DNA of 64,000 nt, taken from positions 30,620,501 through 30,684,500 of the forward strand of contig JAYKKT010000090.1 of NCBI GenBank assembly GCA_036023115.1. The letters are read 5' to 3'. The stretch's first letter is position 1. Every line of letters begins with the position of its first letter. Both the position numbers and the translations under genes were made by a program. Positions 1 to 12,351 of this stretch are shown here, piece after piece. The notes under the pieces were generated by a model, which worked only from the letters and a program-made list of their open reading frames with translations, had not been told where the DNA came from and did no database searches. This DNA is from Brasenia schreberi (lineage: Eukaryota > Streptophyta > Magnoliopsida > Nymphaeales > Cabombaceae).

Positions 1-690
1 CCAATCTCTGTTCTAGCATCTGAAGGAATACTATCAGTGAATCCAATAGCATCATCATCTTCCTCAAATATCCCTAAATCATCCTTTTGTTGTCTCCTCT
101 CTTGTATACTTTCAATCATCTGAAGACATTGTCATTTAATGCCTCTTTTCTAGTCCTTGTTAGGTGGTGCTTTAATCATGAAATTCTACCACTAACCACC
201 TTCTCACAAAACATACATAGGATCTTTAATCTTGAACCCTCAATTGGTATACCTCACTACCATGCCGAATCATCAGACCAAGAATAGGAGTCTCTAACAC
301 CCCTTTCTGCCATCTCAATTGAGCACTTTAATTCAATAAAACCTGAAAATAAAAGCACTTTGTAAATCCCCAATCTTCACATAACACTCAAATAGAGTGT
401 CTCCCACTTCATGAATGCAATAAAAATCATATCCACACACTTAATAACTTTATATTTTATCATTCAAAAAAAGAAAAATACAAATAACACAAAAAAAAAA
501 CAAATGCAAAGAAAAAAATGAAGAAAAAAACTCAAAATATACCACAATCCGAGTTAAGAGGCTTGCATGGACACTGTAGAGCACGTTTTTTGACCCTTGA
601 ACCTCAAGAAGGAGGAGAACCATGGGAAGAAAGCGTGAGGAGCTAAAAAAAATACATAAACCCTAAAAGATGTGGGTTTCTGACGGGTCC
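1..690. other. intergenic, no gene recognised
   Basis: I see no convincing gene here. Read on the minus strand, the first 110 bases give a short acidic open stretch (FEEDDDAIGF), which could be the tail of a transposase running off the window, but nothing else supports that. 420-540 is A-rich. Confidence 0.4.
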
Positions 691-830
691 ATGGGCATAT
701 TGCCCATATCGTACGATACGGGTGATACAGGCCGTATCGCACGATACATCACGATAACCTGTATCTTATGACATAGGTTATCGTACCCACGATACGATAC
801 GTACGATACGGTGCGATACAGACAACACTG
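690..830. mobile_element. right end of a hAT-like TIR element rich in CGATACG motifs
   Basis: The segment is packed with direct and inverted copies of CGTACGATACG/CGTATCG and ends in ...GACAACACTG at 830. Its reverse complement, CAGTGTTGTC then TGTATCG, matches the termini of the element at 13836-14591, which starts CAGTGTTATG and has GATACG subterminal repeats. An inner hairpin pairs ACGATAACCTGT with ATAGGTTATCGT. The left end was not found and may lie outside the window or be lost. Assignment rests on resemblance to the better delimited copy. Confidence 0.5.
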
Positions 831-859
831 GTTGGTACAGTTGGTGCCGGCCTCTGCCT

Positions 860-1684
860 TCTCGATATTTGTTAATCTATTGAGAGTGATGCATTGTCAT
901 CTCTGTTTTGTCTCTTCTATATGTAATTTGCTGATTACTAGCCTTCCCTCACAACACCAACCCCTATTAAGATTATGCATGCCCAAATAGGCATGATAAG
1001 GACATGCTTTTGTATATACTGGACAGTGAACAAAGTGCAACTGATTTGTGAGTGGTTTCTGTATGTTTTTGGGACCATAGTTGTTGCTTCTGTGGCAGAA
1101 AAAAACACCATACCCTTGTAGGTCTATTTGTGTACGGTCCTTGATAGCAGGGTAATATCACCTTTAATTAATTGACCGAACTCAGCCTCTCTTTAATCCT
1201 TTATTCTGATTAAAAGTCTTGTGATGTGCTTTATTAAGTCTCGCGATGTGCTTTATTCAGTTCAATATGATGACATACAGCTTTGTCTTCTCTTGAGTGG
1301 ATAGAGTTGGTCAGGATATCACTGCTTGATGCTAGAGGCACATACAGCCACTTGGGGCTGCTTTAGTGAGATTATGGTCTGGCAAATAAAACATAGTAAA
1401 GTATTTAGGTATGCCCACAGATATATGAGGGTACATGTCTACTCGCATGAGTTTGCATGAGTATTTGCAAATGTGAGAGGGTGGGCACACTTTCAAGCGA
1501 GTCATTGTTGCTCAGAATCTAATCAGCCTATGTGCACAACCCCTTGGACTTTTCAAAAATTTAGGTTACAGTTTGCATCTTTAGATGACTTTCATTTTTT
1601 CTACTCTTATTATTCCCATATTCTTGTATTCTTTCCTGATTTTTCCTCTTTATCTTACGTGCATTTTTCACTTTACTCCTCTAG
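860..1684. other. upstream or intron sequence of the coiled-coil gene
   Basis: No coding exon could be recognised. The last 100 bases are pyrimidine-rich and end in CTCTAG at 1684, a good 3' splice site for the exon that follows, so at least part of this stretch is probably an intron of that gene. Confidence 0.4.
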
Positions 1685-2425
1685 GACTCTCCAGCGATGG
1701 TGGATCCACTCCGATGCCAAATACTTCCTTACTTGATCTGGAGAAAGAACTAAGTGAGACACGGATAAGTCTCTTGATCGAGATAGAGACGCGGAAACAG
1801 GCTGAAGAGACTCGTATTCAAATGAAAAGTAGGTGGCGGAGGGTTGCTGAGCAATTATCACTTGCAGGGATCCCGTTTCCTGCATCTCCACCCAACGTTG
1901 GAGAATGCCATGAGTATCCAGCGTTGGATCCCATTGCCGAGCTGCAACAAGACTTGGTAGTGAGATATGCGTCTGATGCAATAGGGAGGGGGTACGCTCG
2001 TGCTGAGATGGAGCTGGAAATAGAACCTAGTATTGAAGCTAAGAATTTTGAGATCAGTCGGCTGAAGGACAAAGTCCAGTATTATGAAGCCGTGAACCGC
2101 GAGATGTCCCAGAGGAATCAGGAGTCTGTTGCCGAGAATGACAGTTACCGTATAATTGATTCTCTGACAGTTTTCTGTACTAAGGTTTTGTAAGACGTGA
2201 CATGATTTATGTCGCTTTGTTGATCCAGATTCTGCAGAGTCTGCTCGGAGGGAACGGCAGAGAAGAAAGCGAAGACAGAGGTGGGTTTGGGGTTTTGTTA
2301 GTATTGCCATTTCCATGGGTGTCGCAGCTGTTGCCTGGAACTATCTGGCCGGTGGCATTGACCACGGGAGATCCACTCAAAGTCATGTTATTGTTGACAA
2401 TGCAATGGAAGAAGAGGCTGCTTGA
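1685..2425 (+). CDS. coiled-coil protein with C-terminal membrane anchor (3' exons)
   Basis: Two exons, 1685-2143 and 2229-2425, join across an 85-bp GT-AG intron (2144-2228). The reading frame passes the junction as GAC A|AT TCT. The encoded part begins ...GLSSDGGSTPMPNTSLLDLEKELSE and is rich in Glu, Arg and Lys heptads typical of a coiled coil. The second exon carries a basic cluster (RRERQRRKRRQRW), one hydrophobic segment (VWGFVSIAISMGVAAVAW) and a short tail ending EEEAA. That layout fits a tail-anchored membrane protein, though this is inference. The first exon is preceded by a pyrimidine tract and AG. Its frame is open before the first Met (1714), so one or more upstream exons are likely, unless translation begins at 1714. 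I do not recognise a named family. Confidence 0.6.
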
Positions 2426-3190
2426 CGTCGCCATGCAAACAGTTCGTAATAACTTAAATAATAGCTCCAATATGCATCTGGCTTCCTTTCTCTGTTCTGT
2501 TGTTGCCAGAAGTGTGAGTATGCGCCACCTGAAGCTGCAATTTGGATGTATTTCTTGCAACGGGGCCGAGTCTTTCCTTCCTCTTTGTAGCTATGATAAT
2601 AAATGGAAAAGTTTGCATAAAGTGAATTAGTGCCTGATCATCAGCTTGCCAACCATCCTCTTTGTAGCAATACTTTTGTTCTTCCTGCTAAAACAAATTG
2701 TTACTGTATTATGTGTTTCTGCTAGCTTTCTTCTCTTCATGTACTTTTGAAATGGAAAGTCTTGTGGTAAACGGATCAGTCTTGCTTGACCCATCATCTC
2801 GGATTGGATTTGGACTGGGATCTGAGTTAGTGTCGGAAACATAGGAAGAATGTCACTGTAAAGTGATTTTGGCAGTTGAGCTGCCAACGGAGGCCGTGTT
2901 TGGCATGTGTTGCTCGTTATTGTAGAAGGCTTCTGTGCACTATAGTGGTATACATTGTTCCTGTATTGATTGAACTAGTTATTACTTTGGAGCATGTTTT
3001 CTCACCCATTTTGGTCTCAGGTCAGTGGTTGATTTTCTCTCCAAACAGATGAGCATTCAGAAAATAAGGATTCTGATCAAGTATTCTGCTTTTAGATTCT
3101 CTTTTGGGTTCATATCTCCTTTTCACCCTGAGCGCGGATTAGTTTATTGATCGGAAGTAAACTTAAGAGCTTCGTTCCTCATTCACCTCA
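2426..3190. other. 3' flank of the coiled-coil gene
   Basis: Probably 3' UTR and downstream sequence. There is no second gene and no clear repeat. Confidence 0.4.
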
Positions 3191-3197
3191 GTACATT

Positions 3198-3324
3198 AAG
3201 GGGAGATGTATGTTTAACGGTTTAACTTGTCGTGAATTTGTGAATGACTCCGTGAAATTGCTCTGCCGCCTATCGACGTACATCTCCCCTTCAATGGTTT
3301 AACTATTGATGGAGATGTATGTTT
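3198..3324. repeat. foldback repeat AAGGGGAGATGTATGT
   Basis: AAGGGGAGATGTATGT (3198-3213) is followed by its near-perfect inverse ACGTACATCTCCCCTT (3276-3291; 15 of 16 pair) and by a third, direct copy GATGGAGATGTATGTTT near 3308-3324. The two GGTTTAAC motifs near 3218 and 3296 add to the symmetry. It could form a hairpin with a ~62-nt loop. No target duplication was recognised. Confidence 0.6.
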
Positions 3325-3329
3325 CAACT

Positions 3330-4131
3330 AGCTATTGACATGCTCTATGCATAATTTGAACAGCTACTGGTTTTGTTCTTGAGCAGTTGCAGTTGGTTGA
3401 TGGTTAATCAAACTTTCAGTACATCTTTAACTGTGGTTATTTGTTTAATTAACATTCATTCATTCACTCACTCAATTATTGAACAGTCGAACTTAGGTAG
3501 GTGCTTAAAGTAGACAGAGGTGCACAATGTGCCTCTTGTGGGATTTCACACATGACTTGGGCATCTTCCTTCCCAATCAGCTTAGAATGGTAAAATATCA
3601 TCTCATAAACTGCTATAGAATTTGAATGAGTGAAGTTAAAAACATAGATTTTGGTTTTTCTCAGCCCTCTGTTTGGTTTTGCGTAAGAAACGTTCAAATC
3701 AAATATTTGAGTTGGCTATCAGTAACTACAAACAGTAGCATACCTTTGAGAATAGTCCGTGGCGTACCAAAGTTTTGTTGTCGACACCTTTTACTCGTTA
3801 GCATGTTCGCCAAATAGATCATCTATCCCTAATCCAACTTGCTTAGTTTGTTTCCTTTATCTTACCTTGGTGTTCCTTGAACTCGATGAGAACTTTTTTT
3901 GCTGCAAAACCATTTATCTTGCTCTGTTAATATCATCCAATACCTGCAAATCGTCTTTTCTGAAATGTCCACTAGAAAGAGCAAATAGAGGCCACCTTCC
4001 TCACAAACAGGCAGCGTTGATGGAACATTGTAAACCATTTCGGTTTCCACTTGCTCACGTCAACAAACGCTGTTTGTCGGATGTTCCTCATGATCGTCAC
4101 TGCAAGTACTAAGCTGCAAGTTGTTGATGGG
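3330..4131. other. intergenic, nothing recognised
   Basis: AT-rich non-coding sequence with only short chance open frames. Confidence 0.4.
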
Positions 4132-4375
4132 CCAATTACAAAAGCAGAAACTACTCACCCGAGTAAGAATTGGAGAAGGCACATAAATCTGTCCTTTTAA
4201 GCACAAGTTGCAGCAATCCCTGTAGCGGTAAGTGTCGTTAGCTATTTTTGCAGCCAATTGCAAAAGCGGAAAGTACTCACTCGAGTAAGAATTGGAGAAG
4301 GCACATAAATCTGTCCTTTTCAAAACAAGTTACAGCAGTCCCTGTATGGAGGTAAATATCGTTGGCAATCTTTGG
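4132..4375. repeat. tandem duplication, ~122-bp unit x2
   Basis: Unit 1 (4132-4253) and unit 2 (from 4254) both start CCAATTRCAAAAGC. They share a long core including GAGTAAGAATTGGAGAAGG and AAATCTGTCCTTTT, with scattered substitutions. The copies have diverged, so the duplication is not recent. Confidence 0.75.
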
Positions 4376-6472
4376 CTACTTTGTCTGATTTGTTATTTTA
4401 TTTTCATTAGGTTAGAAGCAAAGTGTTGGGAAAAGCTACAAGGAGGGCCGCTCATACCGTTAATTAGTCGTTTTTGAGTTTTCGAACAATAAGAAACAAA
4501 ACAACTTGTAGGAATCATTCAAACGAAGCTCACAAAATCAGATGGGTGGGGATCAGAGGAGCTTGTCCACAGAAACTATGGCTCAACCCAAATCCTCTAA
4601 TTATGTGGTTGGTAAATGTGCATGAGGAGATTAAGGTTGATTTATATGGCGTTTTAGGTTGTGTTCGCAACATGGGACTTGGTGGAACTTTTGGAACTCC
4701 TAAGGCTGGAACTTCATGGCCTGATAAGCAAAGTTCCTTGACACTAGGAGTTACCCAAATTTCTCATTCAGTTCACTTCTTAGTGGCAGAGAGTGACAGT
4801 ATTGGCATGTAAAACTTTTTGAGATAAATGAGGTGAAGTGGTCGTTGAGAGCGTAAGGCTGGACACAATAAATAGTCTTGTTAATAATTGGCAAGGTAGA
4901 GCTTCGAGACACCAATTCCCTCTTGATTTTCTCGCAAGACGAAAACGTTTTTATATGTTTATTTGTTTTGTTTCTATACAGCTCACTTGCAGTAAGCTAG
5001 TAAGAGTCTTAACTTATGACCGCATATTGTCTCGAAAGAAGAAATTCATATTGGGTAGCATATGCTCGACTTTGTGTGCCCATTGGTTATTGTTTTATGT
5101 CGGCATTGTGAATATTAAATAATATAGAAATAAGGTTTGTATTTTTGATGAACTGTTGGAAACTTTGACATCAATGCATATATGTTCACGACTGTTCTCA
5201 ATACTTTTCAAGAATAGAGAAGTTAAGCAAGATTTATTCATCTCATGGCATGAGAGATTTATTTAAAATGAACATCAGAAAGGAGGACAATTATAAGTGT
5301 ATCTTGAAATTGAAGCCGGTACTAATGAACTTTAGGGTAAATCACCTTTTAAAAGGTCGAAGCATGTTTTTGAGGAGCGACACCTTTTCAAATGATGATC
5401 ATTTATTGGGTAGAAAATTCTTGTTCATCAACATCTGTGAGTTAATAAGAATTACCTGAACATGGCGCTTCTCAATTAGGATGTTATTTTTCCATCAGTG
5501 AGGTTTCCTATGGTGTATTAACTTCAAATAAGATCAAATTGTTCTTAATGATACTCTTTACTACATGCCTATCCATACGACATGACTCTTCATGCTCAGC
5601 AGCAAGAAGTTGCTCCTCATCCAAAAAATATAATATTGTAGACTAGTTTCCTACAGTTTCTTTTTCTTTCTCTCTCAAGGAAGGCCAAATTGCCTTTTAT
5701 AGGAAGACATGCTCATATCATGTTCTTGCTGCATCTCCCTTTGGAAGATAACTTCTGTTGGCAACAATCCTACTGTCTCTGCACAGCAGATTGGCGAACA
5801 GCCATCTCCACCAGCGAATCAGCGACTCTCTTTAGTTTCCCGAAGTTTTAACCATGAGATAACATTTTCTAGATGGCTCTAATCAACAACCTTTAGGCAT
5901 CAGAATACACTTCTATTGTTGAGGTGCTGGTTGAATAAGTGTTCATTTCAAACGATTGTCTACTTCACAATTCAAAACGACACTCTTTCAATAATAGCCT
6001 GCTTATTTGCCACGGTCTTAACCTCCTTTTCTGCTTTAGTAGATGTCGGCTGGTTAATTTTGACAATGGTCGCAACGCCTTGTCATGCAGGCTGGTATAT
6101 CGGTTGAGTGATTTTGACCGTTGATTTTTGGTTTTCTCTCGATAGAACCATCAAAAAATCTTATTCGAGCGTAGAGATCACCATCCATCTAAAGAACCCT
6201 GCTTTCTTCTCGTGTCATTCGTAGATCCCACGTTAGATGCAATTTAATATAAATTGTACGTAAATCCTGGCCCATTGTGACGTTCGGTGAAAGAGAGCTC
6301 ACTGACAAATGCTCGGCGAGAGCATGATGAAGCACAAGAACTAGTCCACAAACTTCAAACATTTAGTAAATCCACTATACGGCTTACTAATTCTATACTA
6401 AGTGAGTTTGCATATTGGGCTCAGGAAAAAAGAAACTAGCTTTCGGATTTTACAGGTAGTAACTTCTATTAA
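4376..6472. other. intergenic, nothing recognised
   Basis: There are several short open frames but no family resemblance, splice logic or repeat boundary. Likely decayed repeats and the 3' flank of the transporter gene. Confidence 0.4.
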
Positions 6473-9195
6473 CTATTTGCGTGTCCTACGAAACAAGAGA
6501 ACAGAAAGAAGCACTCCGAATGAGCAAACACATCCCCACATTATGAAAGTCTTTCGGAAGCACTGCATGCCTAAGCAATTTCCAGTGCCACCACTCTCTG
6601 TGTCATACAATATAGAGGCAATGTAGCCAAAAAAGAATGAGCCCAATGGGATGTTGATGACCAAGATATTGTGGTTGAGGCAAAAGTTCTTAGTGCCGAA
6701 GAGCTCAGGAGTTGCAGAGACGGAGATGGAAGTGATGGCTCCTGTGCACACCCCAAGAATTGCTGTGCTTACATAGAGCGTGGTATTTGTGCTGCTGCTC
6801 GCAAGAAGGAAGAAGGCCACCACCATCGGCATCATCAGTGTTGCCATCAACATCGTTCTTGGGAGATTAAACTTCAATCTGCATTCATAATTTTCATAAA
6901 AATTAGTCCAAGAAATTCTTCCATTGAGAGAGAGAGAGAGAGAGAGGAGTTCAATCACTGAACTGAGGTGCTTGTATCCATCCAGTCGTGGTTTTTCTTG
7001 CGTGTGGACTCAAAATAGTTTCGTGGTGATACTGAGCAAAAGTATTAATTAGTTTGCTTGGCTGCATGCACCATAGCCACATATATGGAGCTGCGTATCT
7101 AGGAGCAAACAAGTTAAGGAAACGCTCATATCCATGAAATGAGAGATGGTACCGGCCTCCATCTAGACATGAATGGTTCCGTGTAAACGGATCGAACTGT
7201 CAGTTCAGGTTTTCTTGGAATTACTAAAACTTAAACAAATTAAAAAGAATATAAATAGTCAGTTTCGTACTGGGTAGAATCTGAACCAAACTGAGTGGTC
7301 CATGAATTCATGCCGGGTTTGACATGTTTGAATTCCAAACAATTCTTGGTCCGGTTCCTATTGAAACCGACTCCAAAACCGATCATGTCTTATCCCATCC
7401 TTACAAAAGATGTCCCAACTTTGCCCCTTGTAACTGGGTGCATCCAAACGCTTTCTCTTACGTATTCATGACGACAGAACACATCTTACTTTCAAATGAA
7501 AATGTACGATTTGGAATCGTTAAAAATATTGCATTGAATGGACGGTGGACGTCGCAGTCCGTTGTGTGCGTGTCTGCCCGTCCACACACAAACATGCACG
7601 GGTACAAAGAATTAGATACATGCTTCAAAAGAGGGAAGCAAAATGGGCAGACTTCTGTGCTGAATCGATCATTTGTGAGAGGCAATGTATGAAATTCAAT
7701 AGCCGAAAACATATCCCACTCTGTAGCTACTTTTCAAAGGCTTTTGAAAATCCAATAGAAGTATAGGTTCTCCAGACCAGAAGAATCAAACCTTCTAATT
7801 TACGGTACAGGAGGGATTTTAATAATTCAAAACCCGATTCTGGGACCAAATCAATTAATCGAACTGAACAATAACATGGTGATGCTGCCCAATTCAAAAT
7901 TCGTGCAATTCAATCTCTCTCTTCCTCTGTGTGTGTGACACGCACACACACAAACAGACGCACATATATATATATATATATATATATATGGAAAGAGAGA
8001 GAGAGAGAGTAGAGAGAGAAAGAGAGAATCTCAAACTAAGGTTGAACCTTGAAGAGTAGTAGTCGACGATCGAGGGCATAAGACGACCAAAGAAGCCAGT
8101 GGACGACGATAATGAGACCAAGGTAGAAGTCCTCGAGTTGCCGCGCGACTCTACAATCTGCCCCAAATTATTGAGAAACACCAGCCCAAGAGTCGCCCCG
8201 AACAAGTACGTCATGAAATACAGCCAAAAATTCAAACTCCTCAGCAGCTCACTCACCGTGAATCCAGCGTCCTCCTTCATTTCCTCTCCCCTCATTAATC
8301 CTCCCTCTTCGTCACCTTCTGTCCTACCTTCAGCCATTTTATGTTCATGGGTTGATTGGATCTCGTCTGTACTGCAATCAAACACCTTTCTATCTTTAGC
8401 TTTCCACTTGTCTTGCACTGTTTTCCACACCGCAACCATTGATGGTAGTACCAAAGGTGTCACCAACAATATCATTAATCCAAACGCAAATGTTTTGGGT
8501 GATATATTATCGTATATGCTTCCAACCACAGCATATATCCCAGTGACAACTGCAACCAGAACCATGAATATGAAACCTTGATATATGGACTTGGGCTCAT
8601 AGCAAGTGCCGAAGCTCCTAAGAAAGGGTGCAACTACAATGCTCAGTCCAATGGGGGCCACTGAATTGAGCAGCAGATATGCTCCCTTCATGTACCTTGC
8701 TGGCAAAAATGCATCAGCAACGGTTGTGTACATCTTGGCACTCAGTCCAATATAGCTTGTTGATAGGCTAAGCGCAATCCGGCTATCGGCCGGAAAATTT
8801 TGAATGGTTGTCATGTAACAGGCAGTGTTGATCCAGCAGATGCTGTTGCCAGCCAACATATTGAGCATGAACACTTGCCAATAGGCCAGATGGAGCTCAT
8901 TGACTACAAATAGGTACTGGAAGCCATAACCTATTAGGCCAAGGGATGTACCAATGAACAGTACCAGCCATAGAGGGAGACAGTTAGCAGCGATGCCGGA
9001 AACCCATCCAAAAACTTTTCCGGCATCTGAAGCGACGGCAAGGTTGTTCAGCTGGACTTGAGAGATAGCAAGAAGATACTTTAGGTGGGAAGAGTAGGCA
9101 GGGAAGTCTGAGTTTGTGCCATTAATTGTTTGAAGCCAAATGGCACCCACTAAGCTAACCCACTTTAGCGCAAAAGAGTATTGAAGTGAGGACAT
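6473..9195 (-). CDS. NFD4-like major facilitator (nodulin-like) transporter
   Basis: Two exons on the minus strand, 9195-8048 and 6878-6473, encode 517 residues. The join TCA AG|A TTG AAG uses a GT donor (8047/8046) and a GCAG acceptor (6880/6879), with a 1,169-bp intron. The N-terminal half has the plant nodulin-like MFS signature: FALKWVSLVGAIWLQTINGTNSDFPAYSS, then repeated membrane segments (LPLWLVLFIGTSLGLIGYG, YMKGAYLLLNSVAPIGLSIVVAP). A charged cytoplasmic loop (about residues 285-325) precedes the second half. The C-terminus carries the family motifs TPELFGTKNF, NHNI and GSFFFGYIA, and ends in RTRK. Met at 9195 was chosen because it aligns with the family start; an open frame continues upstream to 9387 but is not membrane-like. 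Arabidopsis NFD4 was found through karyogamy defects. The substrate of this branch is not known to me. Confidence 0.88.
6879..8047 (-). other. intron of the NFD4-like gene
   Basis: GT-AG intron. It contains (GA)n near 6930-6945 and a cluster of (TA)n and (GA)n near 7966-8024. A stretch at 7185-7400 has the GGTTCGG/CCGGTTC-type composition seen in the hAT-like element at 46413-47022 and may be a relic of that family. Confidence 0.7.
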
Positions 9196-10630
9196 TTTCA
9201 GCTTCTCAGCGTCTCCAAACGATTTAGCAGCAATTATATCGCTGCGCCTTCTGTAATTAAAATCTGGGGAAGTGATTATTAATGGGAAAGAATGAGAGAT
9301 CACTTTTAGCACTTGAAAAAACAAAAGAAAACGTAGAAAAGAGAAATGATGAACGTTGTGGCTGTGAGCCAGTGATGTGGTTCTCAAATGGCCACATCCT
9401 TTGATGATTTTTCAAGCTATATTCCGTGAACCTGACTGACAACCACCCACAATATTTGAAGGCGACCCAGGTTGAAAACTCAAGGCTCATCTTCGGGCCA
9501 TCAATTTGGTGTAAAACCTGAAAAAAGTTCGAAACTTCAAGTTGTCCTCAGGTAGTACACTAACATTAATATCTGCTTTATGTATATACGTTCACTCAGT
9601 TATTCTGTCATTGTGAAATGGAATTTACTATAGATTGTTCAGACATATTATTGCAAGAATAGTTTAAGATCTTTTAGCTATAACTGAATCACTACCTTTT
9701 TGAATCGTGAAGGTGTGGGCATCGCTAAATGGGTTCCCAATGTTATTTTCTGAAACTCTGTATTACATTATAGGGGACGATGTTTTGATCAGTGTGGAAT
9801 GAATCTTTCAGGCAGCGCATGAGGCTTCCTTTGACATGAATATTCATCATATTACTTTGTTTCTAAAGTAAAGGGAGTCTTTTGAGACCTATGATTTAAA
9901 CCCATTAACCTTTGCAATTGGAATGTCAATCCGCAAAATTATCAGCAAATTATCTTGGACAAACTAAAGGGCATTTTGGAGCGGTCGCATTTTAAAGACT
10001 ATACTGTCTGATCATGAATTAAGATCACATTATGTGGGCGGTGGTGAGAAGCATCATAAAGTACTTCTCTTAACCAAACCTAATTACTATAAGGTAGTGG
10101 GTAGGGTGCGAAAGCCAGCTAGAAGGTAAAGTAAATTACTAGATGAGCTTCATTCAGAGACTTGCTCACCAGCGTCTCTTTCTTTTATCAAGTCAAGCTC
10201 AATGATTTCCCCAAAACTTGGGATAAGTATAGCAATTGTGGTGATATTTAGTAGAGTAGAGAAAAGTTGTCACAGTTGTATGTTGTGATTTCTTTTCTAT
10301 AGCATATCTTTTGATTTTTGGTTTGAAGGTTTAGTGGATTAATTTTTTGTGAAAATTTAGAATATGAGATGTTATGATGTAAGCTATTATAAGGAATTGC
10401 TACAGTATTATAAAGCCAAATCAAACCAAGCTTATTCTCACACTAAGTAGGGTTGGTTACATGGATTTTAGATTGTTATTGAGCTCGATCTTAGTCATAT
10501 TAGCATCTAATACTAGATAAGTAAAATGGCGTTTTATTATCTCCGTATACTTTTATGGTCTTCCTTTTCCTCTTTTAAAAGAACTTATTATATAAGTTCT
10601 TGCACTTATTAAGTAGAGCTTCATGTAATA
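9196..10630. other. upstream of NFD4-like gene and intergenic
   Basis: The first few hundred bases should hold the 5' UTR and promoter of the minus-strand transporter. I could not pick a TATA box with confidence. The rest is AT-rich with no recognised gene. Confidence 0.35.
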
Positions 10631-10639
10631 TCTTTATAC

Positions 10640-10890
10640 ATGTTCAAACCACCTTAACATAAATCTCTTATTTTATTTTTATTAGTGTTATACCAACCTT
10701 TTCTTTAATAACTTCATTATGAATCCTATCTTTCCTTTATATATATAGGCATCTATTTCAAGACCCTTAATTTTAACATGGATATCTTCTACACAAGTTG
10801 ATGGTTGACTGCTAAGACTCAACACCATATGACGTTGCTGATCGATAATTGCCTTATAATATTTATCCTTTTAATTTGTATGGTTCTTTT
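10640..10890 (-). mobile_element. old RTE-type LINE relic (C-terminal/3' region)
   Basis: The stretch aligns by eye with the 3' region of the LINE at 36700-36950. Shared blocks, in order, are 'caaaccaccttaa', 'taataacttcattatgaatcc', 'atggatatcttctacac', 'agttgatggttgactg' and 'ataatatttatccttttaa'. Divergence is much greater than between the other copies, so this is an older insertion or a different subfamily. No coding frame survives. Confidence 0.6.
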
Positions 10891-11960
10891 ATGTGACACA
10901 AATTATCTAATATACCTCTCTATATGATCCAACATGACCCCATGTTTTCAGCATCGTCCTTAGTGTAGTATAATTTTGGAGATTTATTGTACATGCATCG
11001 TCCTTAGTGTACTTTTAATTTAAATCTCTATTATTAATCTCAAATATCAAACAGGGGAGACGTTGAAATAAGATTATGCACTAAAAGATATTATGCATTT
11101 ACCACATGTATATATATATTTCTCCAAGATTCTTTAGAGAATGTCTTTTATTATAACCCTTCTTTTCTTATTATAACCCCTATTTTGATCAATAAAAGCC
11201 ATGTAGAGGCTCTTTTTCTTGACGCTAAATGTGTCAAAAATTGAATAACCTTATTAGTTAAGCTCCTTGGCATAAGGCAGACCACCACCAGAAATATCCA
11301 TCTTGAATGTCGAACTGATTACCTCCAAACCCAGAGGTTCTTCCCAATTTAACTCCAAATCGGGGGTGACAATGTTGTTATAGTTAATTTCCCATTACTT
11401 CATTTCACGTTTGTGTCATAAATCTATCAACTCGAACATCACTTCTTTCCCATGTTATTTTGTATAGACGATGTATATATGTCTTTACGAGAAAAAAGTG
11501 CTCTGCTCTATTTTAAGGTTCAGCTGCCATAGGGAAACTTCTTTCAGTTGAACATCTGTACCGCCTCTTAGTTTCATATAAAGAAAATTCTTGAAAACAC
11601 ACGAACACACGCCGCATATCCAGAACATAGCTTGAAACTTGGAACCAGATAGCTACTGCTGGTTGCGAAAGTGACTTTGATATATGAAGCATTGCTGTAA
11701 GGACACCGCCTGCTCAATGCTTGATTTAAACAAAAGTAGCTCACTCAATTAATGATGTACGATTGTTTTTGGTGTGGTGGGTGTTGTTTGTTTTGAGTCA
11801 AAGAAGTTGGTAGCTTCCATAAATTTTGGTGATGCTATCAGTAGCTTCCATACATTTTGGTGATGTTATCATAAATAAGAAGAGGAAGAGAGGAAGCCAG
11901 CATGTTGCTAAAGGAACATTGCCTACGAAAGATGAATTTTGAAACCCAAAAATAATAAGA
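10891..11960. other. intergenic, nothing recognised
   Basis: AT-rich. The words 'catcgtccttagtgta' occur twice (near 10951 and 10996). No gene was seen. Confidence 0.35.
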
Positions 11961-11974
11961 GCTCACACCACAAT

Positions 11975-12095
11975 TGCTTTCTACAATGAGAGGCCGAAGC
12001 CCAACACGTACATTCACTTCCGGATAATCGAACTCACCACCAGCAAAGTGGGAGTCCGAGAGCCCTGCCAGATGAGCTAATGCTCTGCATGCATT
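11975..12095 (-). mobile_element. tRNA-derived SINE-like unit
   Basis: On the minus strand, a polymerase III A-box-like TAGCTCATCTGGCAG (12079-12065) lies about 30 bases before a B-box-like GAGTTCGATTATCC (12035-12022). This is followed by TGGGCTTCGGCCTCTC. Spacing and order fit the head of a plant tRNA-derived SINE. It is not a tRNA gene, because the cloverleaf arms do not close. Ends were not defined. Confidence 0.6.
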
Positions 12096-12177
12096 CTTAA
12101 GTTTTATATCAACATAATCAGCAATATATATTACATGCACGATAAATTGCTTGTACGAGTGCATGCACGCAATACAT

Positions 12178-12179
<2 letters not shown>

Positions 12180-12273
<94 letters not shown>
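12180..12273. repeat. (TA)n(GA)n microsatellite
   Basis: About 60 bases of TA are followed directly by about 32 bases of GA. This is a pure compound simple repeat. Confidence 0.95.
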
Positions 12274-12274
<1 letters not shown>

Positions 12275-12351
12275 AAAAGAAACGTAGAAAAGGATCAACG
12301 ACTTACGTCCGCATTTTGAGAAGTGTGACTGGAAAGAATCCAACACGATAC

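Noticed and set aside
1818..2316. Minus-strand open frames opposite the coiled-coil gene
   Set aside because: They are antisense shadows of the plus exons, with no family likeness and no consistent splice sites.
4474..5122. Gene in the 4.4-5.1 kb region
   Set aside because: Two frames of about 100 codons lack any recognisable motif, splice context or codon pattern.
8099..8581. Plus-strand 160-codon frame inside the NFD4-like exon
   Set aside because: Antisense to a well-supported transporter exon; its content follows from the membrane-protein codons.
9196..9387. N-terminal extension of the NFD4-like protein to 9387
   Set aside because: The family starts at the Met at 9195. The extra residues are not conserved-looking and are more likely 5' UTR.
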